Part shown: positions 47,301 through 62,100 of the stretch, piece after piece | Position numbering within the stretch: the stretch's first letter is position 1 | Layout: each line of letters begins with the position of its first letter | From: Whitmania pigra | Lineage: Eukaryota; Annelida; Clitellata; Hirudinida; Haemopidae | Assembly: GCA_021613335.1 (NCBI GenBank) | Contig: JAJTWR010000365.1 | Coordinates: 1,330,501 to 1,394,500 of the forward strand | Reading direction: 5' to 3' | Length of the DNA: 64,000 nt | Translations under genes and position numbers: made by a program | Notes under the pieces: model-generated | Database searches by the model: none | Seen by the model: only the letters and a program-made list of their open reading frames with translations | Told to the model about the DNA's origin: nothing

Positions 47301-48233
47301 TCACCAATGCATGACTAAAAATGCAGACCACTGACGAGAATTGGAACATCACCACGATCAAGGAGAATGCAGTTGTGTTCCACAAGGTAATCGCCAAATG
47401 ACTAAATGAATGTCAATAAATAATTAATAATAATTTAGTGATACATAAATAATCAATAATATTTATAATAAGTAAATAAATAAATTATTAATTAAATGAA
47501 TCTTTATTTTTAATTTTTATATAATAATAACTTTATTTTAATATTATTGTATTGCATCAGGTAAATCCATTAACAACAAAAATAAATAATCAATGTTGAT
47601 GCATGTCACTACACATTCACTTATATATAAATATTCCAGTTGTTATTCAATTTCAATTAATTAACTTAGTACTTAATATAATATTAATATTACTTGATTA
47701 TTAATCAATTGATAATTTAACCAATCAGCTGCTGAAGCTGGACAGTCTATCACTGTACTGGAACATCAATCCAAACTTCTACAAAGGCCAGGAAAGGACG
47801 CAAATACTTTCCTCCCTGAAATCCAATGTTGCCGACGCTTCGACAAAAACGGATTATGTTTACGGTAATCATTGTTCAATGTGTAGTTAATTAAGTTTTT
47901 AAAAATTAAATCATTCTGTTTCACAAGCTAGGTTTTAATTAATTAGTTATTATTACTTATCGACTGATTATTAACTTTTACCACTGTCTAGAACTCAATC
48001 CTCTGAACTATCCTGCATGTACTTTTAATAAAGTTAATGATTGCGATTGGTCAGTTGATAATATTAATTAATTTTACTTCCATAAAGTCATTGAACCGAT
48101 GACTTCAACCGCGCGACTCAAGTTGCACACGAAACCCGAACAGGATGATTTCCAACTGCCAAAGATCATCTTCCAAGTCATCTTCGAGGAAATATCCATC
48201 GCCCTCAACAAGCTACAGGTTGTTATAGTGAAT

Positions 48234-48325
<92 letters not shown>

Positions 48326-48329
48326 TAAT

Positions 48330-48393
<64 letters not shown>

Positions 48394-51300
48394 TTGAAAT
48401 ATATGTCAATGCCATTTAGCCTGTCAAGATAATAATGTTTGCATTAATATTTTCATTATTATTGCTTGTTGTTGCCGTAACACTATTTAATTAATATTAT
48501 GTCATATTATTATTATTATTAAAATAGTGTCGTTGTCAATAGAAACGACATTGAAAACCTCGTAATAACTTTGCAGTACAAAACCCTCCTCGAGTTTTTG
48601 GACTCGTTTGAAAGGATGCAACTGTCAAGCAAGTACAGAAAATACCGACCCGACGTGCCAAAAAGAAAAAATGGGAAATTATGGTTTGTAATTTTTATTT
48701 CTATAAACTGGCATGAAATCCTTCAAAATTACTCTTATTACCAACATTGTTATTGATGTTGATGCTGTAAAATATTTTGACATCCAACAGTAGTTAATGT
48801 CAATGTGATTAGTTAGTTGATATTCTTAGCTACGACCATCATGATACTACGGATATGTAGTTAAGATATGCTTAGAATTTGTGGTTAATTGTCATTATTA
48901 ATTTTATGAATAATATTTTAATTATTACATCTGTAATGGCAGTATGAATGTCCAGCCTATAAAACCAGGGTTAAAAATAACACATAACAACTTTTTAACT
49001 ATTTAATGTTCCATTGTAACACCTTCATCACAATAAGATCTATGTCAGCATTGTGTCATGTGAATGCTATTTATGGCTGTCTGTGGTTATGTCATGCAAG
49101 TCTTACTTAAAATGTTATTGGTTATAAAAGTGGTTTAAAGTCTCAATGGATTTTGAGCTTTTTATTTATTTATTGATGATGAATTTATTAGGAAATTTAT
49201 TATGTTGCTATTATATTTCTGAATTTATATCATCAAATTGTTAGTATTATATTATTGCAATTAAATATCTAAATTATTACTAATTCATTAAAATTTATTT
49301 TATTAACACGTGACAATTGACGATCAGATGCAATGTTAAGATTGATGACGGTGACGGTAGTGGCGATGCTGCCACCACTGACGATGATAATTGTGTTGGC
49401 TCTCACCACAAATCACTTCACAACTTCTCAAACACCCAGGTGGAAGTTTGCCTCGGACTGCGTACTGAACGAACTGGTGAGGAGGAGGAGGAGGATGTGG
49501 TCCTGGGAGGTCATGAAGGACTTCAGGGAAACCTGCAAGCAGTACAAGAACAACTACAAACAGAAACTCATCACCAACAAACCAAGTGCTGAACTGCTCG
49601 GGAATATTGAGGTTGCTGAGCTTATTATTTTCATAATTAATTGTTGTAATTGTAAGTGCTTAATAGTACTAATTGCTTATTATAGTAATAATATATTAAT
49701 AGGTAAATACATGGCTAAATACATTTATTTTAATTTATCCATTTTATTTATTTATTCATAAATTCAGCAATGTGAGAAGAAACTTGATGTTCTCAACATC
49801 ACCATCATGAGAAGACAGGCTGAGCTGGAGGTTGGTGATTTTGATGCTAGTAAATAGAAAATGGACTAAACAATGTTAATGATGATGATGATGATGATGA
49901 TGATTGCATTGGTGGTGATGATAATGATATATTTACCCTCAGGTGCAGAAAGAGGGCCTCAACAAGCCACCCCCATCTACGGGTTGGTTCGGAGGTTGGT
50001 TCAGGTCGAGCAAGTCGACGTCGCAGGAAGAAAAATCTGTTGGTGAGTTTCGAGTGGTTTTTGTTCCTATTTTCAGTTGTTTTGTTTTAAAATTCATGAG
50101 AATTGTTTTCGGTCTTGTCGGAGCAGGTTCCAGAGGTGAGTAGAGTTCAGTTGAGTGTTGTTGTTGCGTTTTCGATGAGTAGCAAGTAATTCGTTTAGTA
50201 GTTAATTAATTAATTAACTTAAAGTTTTTACTATTGACTTTTGATTGTTATATGATTATTGTTCGCTTGCAGAAAACAGTTTTTATTTTATTTTGTTTAT
50301 AATTAATTAATAAATTTAAAGTTTTTACAATTAACTTGTGATTGTTATACGGTTATTGTTCGGTTGCACTCCAAGAAAATGCAGGGCAGAAAAAAAGTTG
50401 TTATTTTAGTGCGCGTCAGATTTGTGACGATGCGTTTCTGTTTTTAGGAGACAAAGTTCAGGAATTGATGACACCAGAGGAAAAGAACAAACTCTACGAA
50501 GCCATCGGGTACCAGGAGAATGTCGACACTGTCTTCCCTAAGGAGGTCATAAATTATTCTAATTTATTACTTTGTTAATTAATAATGCAAATGTTTGTTT
50601 ATTGTTTGTATTGATGATGACATTACATTGCATTGCTATTGTTATATGTGATTCTGACTTCCATATATTGCAGTTCATTGCCACTAACATCAAGCTGAAG
50701 TTGAACTGTTTAAGGATTAAACTCCTTGACACGTCTGTCAAGTAATATTTCAATTTATTTCTTACATGATATTTTGTAATTAAGCAGTTTGTAATTAAAT
50801 ATTCTTATTTGTTCTCAAAGAAACTCCGAGATTGTTCACTTGCAACTGAAGAATGTTGAAACAAATGTTGAACAGAGGCCAGCTGCTGAAGCAATAAAGT
50901 TATTAATTATTATTATTATTAGCTAATTTATTTAAAACTAACGACTAATTTATTGAGCATTAAATATATTAGTTTTTGAATTATTATTATTTTTTACCAC
51001 TTCTACATTATGTTGTGTTGTTTTATGTCAGAATTTTTGAGAGTGGATTTCATCAACTATTTACTTTGCATTTAATGCATCAAAATATTCTTACCTTCAT
51101 CGTCACCATCTTCAACATCCATCATCATCATCACAATCATTACACAGCATGTATGTGTTTACAGGGTTTTAGCCCGCATGGAGTCCTTGTCGGTGAATGG
51201 ACAGTCCATTGATGGTGTGGGTTCGTCACCCCATGTTGTCACATGTGACCTTCCTATGCCAGGTACTGGTGACTTCTGAATTTATTTTGTCCATTATTGT

Positions 51301-54300
51301 GAATATTGTCTTGATTGATTAACTGTTAAAATTTCTCTATAATAATCTCAATGATATCACCATGAAGGCATTGCCATCATTACCATGTAGTAAATTAAAT
51401 CTTGAGTCAAATGACATCTCCATGGCAACAGGTCTACACATGATCGACGTGATGTTCGAAACGAATCCTCTCGACGGACTCTGCGACACGAGGGTCGTAC
51501 TCAAGGCTCAGCCTCTGAAGATCATGTACCATGCAGTTAGTTTGCTATTATTAACAGATGCCTTGTATTGGTTTTATGTTCTGTATTGTAATTAGTTATT
51601 AGTTAATGTATTATTATTCTAGTGGTAATAGTAATTATGATACTATATAATAATGTATGGCATATGCATTAATTGCGTGTTATTCATGCCATGTTTTTGT
51701 TGACATCAGGTCACCATCATCTCTCTTGCTGACTTCTTCAAACCTCCTGAGTCCATTCAGCTTGTCCAGTTGGTATAATATCTTCATCATTACATCACCA
51801 TTGTTGCCATCACCATCATTAACATCTTCTTCTTGAAAATCCTATTCATCATTGTCATTGTCTTCTTTATCATCACACAGTATGAATGATCATTAAATAA
51901 ATGAACCTCTAATATCCTCTCAATAGTATAACCATGACAACATCAATGCCACCATAATTAATAATAGCAATAATTATAATAATCATCATCAGACTCCAGG
52001 CAGCAGCCTTTGCAAGTCTGGAAAGAATGAAGGAGCAGACGGTGACAGGACTCCAGTTTGCCATTGAGCAGCAGAAGTTCACCGAGGTTTCGGTGCAAGT
52101 TCAACCTTTCTACGTCCTCGTGCCAGAGTCTGGAATCTACAGACCGTTAGTTGCTGTTGTTACTGTCGCTCTCATTGTTGTGATTAAATGCAATGTCATT
52201 GTAATAATTGATTCTAATCTTATTGCAATTATTAGTGCTAGCACTATTGGATTGGAATTCCTTGCAAATGTTGTCTTTAATTAACTGGTTCATTGATAAT
52301 TTATTTAATTGTATAACATATCATATTACTTTTAATCACAAAATATTAATATACTGCTGCTTGTTGTCAGAAACTGCCGAATGATGGTGCTCGACCTGGG
52401 TCAAATGACCATTGCCAACGTCAACAAGAGAAGCCAAGTAGACTCATTGGTTTGTATTTTTAAAATGATTAAAACTCCCCATGTTGTTGATGGTGGCATT
52501 GTGAAGTATCATTTTCCATTTAAATATATTGACATGATATATTGATCCATTTAAATACATTCACATGACATATTGACATGATATATCGATCAGTCCAAGA
52601 AGTCAGTGGATGAAGTGAAGAAGAGTGCATACGACCTTTTCCAGCTACAAGTCCAGAGCCTGCAGGTGCTCTACATCAATCCAGGTGAATGTTGAATAGC
52701 TAAATAAAATGTTTTTCAATTGCATATACAATATCTGTAGAACTTTAAGATTATTAAGAAATAATTATTATTGATCAAATTCATTAAAAAATGTTACCAA
52801 CATATGTTTTATTTATTTACCTGTTCATTCATTGATTAATCCATTTAGATTTAAATCTGCATTTCATTATTGGTAATAATAATGTCAATACAATCAGTCA
52901 GCCTAACCAATAGTATTTTTACAAAATATTTATGCAACTGGGTCATTTATTTCACCAATAGGAGACAACTGGGAGGAGGCAAGAAAGTCTGTTGATTCAC
53001 CGATGCACATCCTCAAGCCAATGGCCATCAACGTCAGCCTGTACAAATGTTTATTGGAGGATGTTCATCTTCCAAAGTAATTGAATTCATGAATATTAAT
53101 ATTAAAATGAATATTAAATTTCTGCATATTATCATACTCATCATCAATACTAATAAGGATCACAGCAGATATTTTTAATTAAACTCATAATTATAATTTT
53201 ACTCTGCCAAGGATGCGCGTGATTGGTGAATTGCCCGCTCTGAACATGAACCTCTCTGACCAGCGATTGGTCGACATCATGGCACTCATCAATAGCATCC
53301 CGTTGCCAAAGTCCAACGAGAATGTCACACCTAACTTCTCAGAAGATGATACAGATGTTGGTTCACATCGTTACGTAATCAATATATATTATATATTATT
53401 ATATGATCAGTATATATATTAAATAAGATTATATCATAAGCCATTACATGTTCTTATTAAATATTATTCTTAAACGAACTTATTAAATATTATTGCTAAA
53501 GTAGTAGTTAGTAAAGTTTTAGTTCAAAGTTATTGTTATTATCATATTTTTTAGATTAATATTTTGAGACTCAGACATAAATTAAATTAAAAAATTGAAT
53601 TAATGCCCTTAAGTTGCAAGTGTTTGGGCATTTTTGTTGTTTGGCTTTTGCTGGATCTTAAAATATATAATAATCTGGATAAATAAAATAACGAAATAAA
53701 TAAATTTGAGTCAGTATTAATTGAAACACGATCTGCAGCTGAATGTGGTTGATCTGAAGAACTTTGCAATTCAAGAGGAGTCGACTTACAACATCAACAA
53801 AGTCACCAAAATTATTCCTGATGATGCTCTCCCGGTTAGTTTTCAAACAATTATTTATTACTTATTATTTTTGTCATTTAATACTGTGACTCATATTGAC
53901 AAGTTTAGTAATTGTTAATAATTAAAATTCGAATTGCGTAATTACTAATTATTTATTACTGCTTTCAGGAAAAGAAAGTATCTCCAAATATTCATCAATC
54001 TACGAACATTGAACTCAAGTTCGAAGTCAGAGAGGTAACTTTCAACCTCTCCTTGTAGCTGTTGATGGTGATGGTGCTGGTGGTGATGATTTGATTGGTT
54101 GATTGATTTAATGATTTTACTATAAAATATAAAACTGTAAATAAATTAAACTATTTTTTTATCTATGAAAACCGAATAAATAAAACTAGAAATATCTAAA
54201 TAAATATGAATGCCGTATAGCCAACCATTACTTTGGAATGAGCTGAGTTGTGACCACCATTTCCAGATCTGCTTGACTTTGTCGAAGCTGCAAAACTCAA

Positions 54301-55727
54301 TTGAGATTCCGACCTTGAAAGTCGTGGTAATGTCACTCGGAACCAACGTCATTGTCAAGCCATTCGACAACCACGTCTCGGTCTACCTGGGTGGCATCTA
54401 CCTGCAGCACACCCAGTTCAAAGGTGACAATATTCTCCTGATGGATGACATAATTATTATCAACATTCTTATCATTATTATTGGTGTTGTTATTTCCATG
54501 ACTAATTTTCTATGTTTCCTAGTGCTGATGATGATGTTATGTGATATAACTTATATAGTGTAGTTTATTGTCAGTGATATTATTTATATTGCATGAATAA
54601 ATATTATGCTATTGTTTTTAGTCTAAATATCTAAACTCAACAAAGAACCTGATTTTCATGGACACATCATAATCATTATTCTATCATCATCATTGTTAAT
54701 TAATTAATTAATAATATTTGACATACAACAGCTTTAAACAATCATAATTCATTATGATCATTAATTGATAATTATTAATTAGTTATTGTTTAACATATAA
54801 CAGCTCTAAACAACGAGTCTCTAATCAACCTCATCAACACCCCAAACATCGCTGATGACCAATCGCATCTTCTCAACATCGACATCACCATGGTAACGTT
54901 AACTATAATAAATAATACGATTCTTGCTAACTCTTAACCTCACCATTATTATTATTTGACAATTGTTGATTCTGGTTCTATATTAATTATATTATTTGTT
55001 TCTTTAAATTAGTAACTCAAACAAACTCAATAGAATTAAATTTGTAATTGAAATTGATTAAAATTGTCAACATTGTCATAAAACATATTTTATGTTTTTT
55101 ATGTCGTGTTCGCTGCCTTGGAAGTGGTACTATGTATTGGTAAATGGTATGGTAATTGCAGTGATGTCGCTGTCAATCGGGCACTCGAAGCATTCAATAT
55201 ATTTGCTAAATAAGAATGTTATTCAGTTGGAATTATTGATTTTATATAAATTATTTATTTATTTATTATTAATTATTGATTTTAATAAACAATGTTCATT
55301 GCTGTATTATTATTATTAAAACCACTCCAGGCCCAGATTAAACACCCCGACTTTTGGACGACCTTCAACGGCACCCTCCAAAAGATCAACATTTCCATTT
55401 CGGAGCTCGAATTCCTGTTCCACCAGGAAGCAATCTTGAACCTCATCTCCTTCTTCCAAAGCATCCAGGACAGACTGAAGAGCAAAAGCTCCGATCGGGA
55501 AGGAGAATCGAACCTCGTGCAAATGGGCAGACAGCTTTCCAGGACCTCCCTGATGTCGTTGTCTGCGGCAGCCAATAAGAAGGAAACCAGAAGACGTGAG
55601 GATGTTTGCGATCTTTTGGGTAATGTCGGCGTTGTGTGTTTGTTGATCTGAAAAGTTCAAAAGTATTTTGTTTATGGTGGTGGGTGATATTAACATCTGC
55701 TACATGTTTTACTACATTCGTTGTTTA

Positions 55728-55769
<42 letters not shown>

Positions 55770-57868
55770 TAATAATAATAATAATAATAGTAATAATTAT
55801 GTAATATTATTTATATTACTGCTTCTTAAATCATCTTTTGAACAGGCACAAAGAAGAAGGCCAAGGAGGTTGTTGATGTGGCTTTGTTTGTCAAGATGGA
55901 CAACTTGATCGTTTTCGTCAGCTCGCATCACAAGCTCATTACTGAGATGAAAATTACAGGTTTATTATATATTTATATATTCATAATCATCATCATCATG
56001 ACCATCATCAGTTCTGTTATTACCTTCACCACTTATCACCATTAAGATAATTACATACATTTGTTATCATCATAGTTATCCTTGATCAAAATCAGATTCA
56101 TCTACAAATATATTCAAACAAATACAACATAATTTCCAGCATTATAATTAGTCAGTCGGTTAATGAATGATTTAATTAATAACATGTTGATCAATTGTTC
56201 AGGCCTTGACACAGCAATAACGCTTCAGAAGAGCATGACGTGTGTTGAATCGTCACTCAAAGACATCACCGTATTGGACAAATCTGAGGACACATGCTAC
56301 ACCAAGGTAGTTCATGAACATCTGACACATGTGTTGCACCATCTTATATTGTAATATAATCAATATTGTTGTATTGTATCTCGAATGAATATCTGGCAAC
56401 ATTGTATTGTTTTTACATATCTTTTATTAGGCCACCTTGTAATGCATATTGACATTTATTAATTAATGAACAAAAATAAGTAAATAGATGCATACATTGT
56501 TTCTTCTCAGTGAACTCTGTGAGATTAATTGAATAATTTTGTTTTTAATTCCATCCTTCCTTCAGATCCTCTACTTTGAAGGCAACCAGGTATTCCAGGC
56601 GGTCATCATGGTGTTCAACGATGCCACTCAAGGTGCAGGGTACCTGGACATGAAGGCGGTCGATACCAGTGCAACCATCAGAACTGGTTGCATGAAAGTG
56701 GTTTTCATCAACAAATTTGTTCAAGATCTTCTCGTGAGTTGTCAGATTTGTTGATTATTTTATTTATTCAATTATTGTTAAGGAGTTATCTTTCTATTTA
56801 AATATCTTTCAAGGTCAATGTAATAATAATAATAATAATAATAAAAGTAATATGCTTATTTAGTTTATCAACGCTTATGTGATGTTACTTTCAGCGCTTC
56901 CTGAACCAGTTCGAGCGGGCCAAGGCAAGCATAATGGAGGCAGGAACGGCTGCCAAGGAAAAGGCTTCGGCTGCTGCTCAGGACTTCTCGCAGAAGGCCA
57001 CACGTGTCGGGTGAGCGGACTGTCGGGAGTTACTGAGATAGGGGAACCTCGTTGAGATGTGGATGATGTGAAATAATATTTAAGAAATTATTCAATTGTT
57101 TAGAAACTTCATTATCATCTAATAGGCTTAAAGAAAGATTTAGTCTGTTAATGCATTATGATGTTTGATATTATGAATGCAATGCATTACACAATACAAT
57201 ATTATTACAGCACACAAAATTATGTCACCTCAGTTAAAATTAAAATGGTTTTTTTTCAAGTTAAATATAAACTTGTGACTTTTTCAGACTCGACGTGGAA
57301 ATAAAAGCACCAGTGGTGATCGTGCCGCGAAACAGGAAATCCCACCAATGTCTCGTGGTGGACCTCGGCCTCCTTAAGGTTCAGAATTCTTTCCGAGTCC
57401 TCCCCGTCAAGGACATGTCGGGTCTGCCGGCCATGCTCGACACCATGACTGTGCAGCTGTCGAGTGTCAAGTTGTTCAGGTGAGATAATGATGGGTGATT
57501 CATTAGCCGTAAATTGATTGTCGTTGCACTTGTGATGATGATAGCGATTATTATTATTATCTTAACAGGTTTATCACCATAATCACATCTGCTTCATTCC
57601 TTATTAATGTCATCATCACCATTATTATCATTATTGCCATATTATTAATATGTTGCTGTTGACATTGTCATCATTTTATTATCTCCATGTATTCAGAGCC
57701 TCGATTGTGAAGGAGGTTCTGAGATCAGAGAACCTCATAATGGATCCTGTGAATCTCCTCATCTCCATCACCAGGAATCTTTCATCCTCCTGGTACCATG
57801 GAGTGCCAGACGTTGAAATCAATGGAAAACTTCAGAAGTTTGCTGTCAGTAAAATTTAACTGGAGACA

Positions 57869-57914
<46 letters not shown>

Positions 57915-59108
57915 ATTATTAATATTAATATTATTATTATTATTTTTATTATTCAATTGATTCTTAAATTGAGCTTATGTAGGATATTTGGATGAGTTTG
58001 TTAATTTAGTGATCATTGAAACTTTAAAGTAAATATCTGCACTTCATTGTGCAAACATTCAGCAGTTCAGCAATTGATAAATTCTTCAATTCATCAGATT
58101 TCAGTTGATCAGGGAGACTTGAGGACAGTGCTCCTCATTTTGTCAGAGAATCTTGCTGATGGAGGCACAGATGCTGCAACTGTTAAGCAGCCAGGTCTGA
58201 TTAGTTATTGATTATTTTTATATTAGTTATTGATATATTGATATTTTTTTTACTTACTGTTTCATTTTTTTAATAGTTGTCGTATTAACGTATTATTATT
58301 TTGATCGATTGCTGTTGCTAACCATTAATGAATATTTTACATTTGTTATATTTTTAAATACAGTTATGTGGTCATTTAAACTACTCTCTCTCTCTTATTC
58401 TGGAATAATAAACATTATCACAACATCTGCCTATTTTCTTGCCACCAGTCAAAATTCAGTCGCAATCCTCCGTTGCCGTGTCAACGAAATCCTCGACGAC
58501 GCTGAACGCTCCTCAGCAGCAGCTCGGAACGTCGCCCGACAGAGCGACGACGAAGACGGATGGAAAGAAAGATGAACTTCGCACGACGTTGAAGGCGAGG
58601 TTCGATGTCGAGTCCATTCTTGTCAAATTGTACACTGGAGGGTTGAAAGATGAGGTACGTTCGTTAACTGATCAGTAACTGATTGATACTGGTTACTTTT
58701 TTTTAAATTGATCATTGTTATCTGATAATGAGATGAAGGTGAATCTCATGAGGTTTAGCAATTAATGTCAATAATTTCTTCAGATAATGTTTATTAACTA
58801 ACTTTATGTTAACAACTTCTTCAGATAATTGGTGGGGAACGGAATTCAAGCCTCTTATCTCCGATGACTCCAGATGCCGTCGTCAAAACAGACAAAAACC
58901 ACCTGGCATTCGTGGAGTTGAAAATGTTGTCGTTGGTGTGCAACATCAAGTCAGACACCTCCGTTACTGCAGACTTGTCACTCACACTCTTCCAAATATG
59001 CGACGCTCGACTGGAAAAGGCTGCTGGAATAACAAGGTGGGTTGGTGGTGACCAATGGTTAGTTGGAATCTATTATCATTATTATTATTGTTATTATTAT
59101 TTTTGTTG

Positions 59109-59143
<35 letters not shown>

Positions 59144-62100
59144 CATTGCTTAACTAAGTTAATAAATTTATATTAATCTAATATTAATGATTGTCATTAA
59201 ATTATAAACTAGATATATGTAATCTACATGATGGATTATTTCTCGAGATTGATATTGACAATATTAATAATAATTAAATATTCATGAAGGATGTTCACTC
59301 ATGCGAATCCAAAGGGTGGCAAGGAGGTGAAGATGATGCAACTCTTGTTCGAGCAGGACAACAAAAACAACAAATCAGGTGATTAAAATTTGTTTGCAAC
59401 AATTCAGTTTGTAGCAAACAAAAGTGCTCTTTCAGCGTTTTGAGGTTTTATGGAGTATTCCGATGAACAATATTTTTTTTTTATTATTATTATTATCCAT
59501 TAATTTAAACCTACTGGCACAAGTCTATTTCATTGATAAATCTGATTAAATATTTATATTAATTAATTAATGCAAACTAATCCTCAATATTTAATAATAT
59601 TTACATTAATATTAATAATAATGCAAATTAATCCTCAACTTGATTTCCTTCCAGTGGACATGAAGCTGGATCATCTGGAGGTGGTGTTGTGCCTCGAATT
59701 CCTCCTCAAGTTGTCAGACTTTTACATGCAGAGCACCTTGCCACAAGAAGCCAATAAGGGGGCTGCAAATGAGGTCAGCCATGTTCAGGTCAAGAAGGAA
59801 GGTTAGCTAAATTTCAATGTGAGGATGATGATGATCACAGTCAAAATTATTACAAAGTTAAACATTATATTTGGATTTCTTAGAATATTAAATGTTTCTT
59901 TTCTATCCTTAAAAAGTAGATTATGTGTATTTAAATTAAAGTTTCACAAATTAATAAAATATAGTTTATAGATTGTTATTATCTTAAATTAAAATATTAA
60001 GCTTTATGAATTCCTGTTGAATTTCAACTTAAAATTAAATTCAGGAGCAACTTCAGCCACGTCATCGACTTCCGTGGTCAGCGAATCACCTCCGGTCGTT
60101 GTCGACCAATCAGAGATGAAGGTTCTGTTTGTGATGAAAAGGTCAAATGTCATCATGGTTGAAGACCCTATGAACCCAAACACCAACGCCCTCTGGTTGC
60201 AGGTCTGTTGTTGTTTAATTTTTTTTTTCTATTGATTTCAATGGGTTTTTTCCTTAGGTAGGACTGCATCTGTTAGGTAAAAATAATTTTAAAATTAATT
60301 TAATGTAAATATAATTAAATAAAATATAAATTGTGATATTATGTTATTATTTACGATCCAGGAAAGCATGTGGTATGTAAAAAAATGTATACATTTATGT
60401 TATTATTGATGATAAACACTTAAAAAAATTATAAACCCTTGTTCGCGAAACAACTTATTCATAAAAAGACCCCGAAAGTTTTACTCACAGATGGAATTAG
60501 ATTTCCTGATGAGAGGGTCACCAGCCCTGCAGACCATGAAAGGGTCACTGAAGGACCTCACTATATTCTCCTGTGTCTATTCCAGTCCAGAGACTACCAA
60601 ATCTCATGTGAGTTTAGAATTAAGGTTAATTATTAACAATAATTAATAAAATATGCCAAATGTTTAATCATCTTGAAATATTAGTGTTTAAGATTTTGTT
60701 ATTTTTGAAGTGTGGTCTGTTGTTACTAAGTATAAAGTTTAATCAGTCATGTGATGTTATAACTATTATTAACTACAAAATTATGTTCAGTATTCTCGAT
60801 GTAATATGATAACTATTAATAATTATAAAACTATATTAAGTAGTATTACTTATGATTGTTGTTGTTCTGAACAGCCTAGTAATCATGAAAATATCATGAA
60901 ACAGATTCTAAGTCCCGTGACCATAGAGCTTCAGAGTTGTGCCCCTTACGGCAAGAACCCGCACATCGCTGTGTCGATCACCGATGTGGACCTTCTTGTG
61001 TCGGCTTCTTCGATCAGAATCATCACATCCACTTTGGCACCCCTTTCCAAGCCGAAGGTATGTTTGGTTGTTGACTGTGATGATGTCAGTGGTGATGATG
61101 TCAGTGGTGATGATGTCAGTGGTGATGATGTCAGTGGTGATGATGTTGGTGATGATGTTGGTGATGATTGCATGAGTTTGTGTGTCTTGATTATACTAAT
61201 TAAATTGTAATGTCTGTAATCATGCTGAAGTAGTCGATGGTGTTTGTTTAATTGGATGTTTATAATCGTCTGCTTTTATCATTGATTGATTAACTTTGCC
61301 ATCATATCAATCACCATCGATTACGTGTTATCCTTTTCATAACTATCGATTACATGTATCACCAATGATATATTAATATCATTGTAATACACACCGTGCA
61401 CTTCATCCACAGGTGGAAACAGTTGAAGACATCCTGAACAAGATTCCAAAAGAACTGTGGAACATCAAAAAGTTGGACAACTGCAATTATTGGTTTCTCA
61501 AGTCAACTAATGGCAACAATGCCGATTCATTGATAAAAGGTTGTCAACATTTTTAAATTAAAGATAATTAATTAATTAATTAATTTTCAACTAATCTCAG
61601 ATCAATTTTGCTTTTTAATAATTTTTTTATTTTATAATTTATCCACCAAGTTGATACGTCTGCTGTTTGTGCTGAAGATTATCATGATGTTCAGAGTGGC
61701 AGAGGAGAACAGGTAAGAGATTGCTGGTGCAATTACAATTAATAACTGTTGCTAATTATTATTAGTAGTAGCATTATTATAGTTGTTACTAAGTATAAAG
61801 TATAAAAATAATTATACTAATTATTATTATTATTTTCAGTTGCTCCTGTCCTCAAGCAGAATTGGTGTGACCCTCCTCGGTGGGTATGGCAAGAGGCTGC
61901 AACCGTTGATCGTCACGGAGATTTACGTCAACAATTTTGAGGCTAAAAATTGGTCCACCAAGGTGAGCTTGTTCTCTTTGTATTTTACATTTTGAGTGAA
62001 TCTTTCTGATACTTATATAGTTATTATTTAGAAAAATTTTGTATAAAATTGTTTCTAGGATTTAACGACAACGAATCACTTTAATAACTGCTTACATTAC

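Noticed and set aside
50118..50137. Possible 9-bp micro-exon in VPS13 intron 13
   Set aside because: AG and GT borders are present, but exons 13 and 14 already join in frame with a conserved glycine.
53361..53362. GT after 53360 as the end of VPS13 exon 24
   Set aside because: It leaves a phase that does not fit exon 25; the donor after 53374 does.
60259..60278. Possible micro-exon (VGLHLLG) in VPS13 intron 41
   Set aside because: Exon 41 joins exon 42 in phase and matches the family without it.
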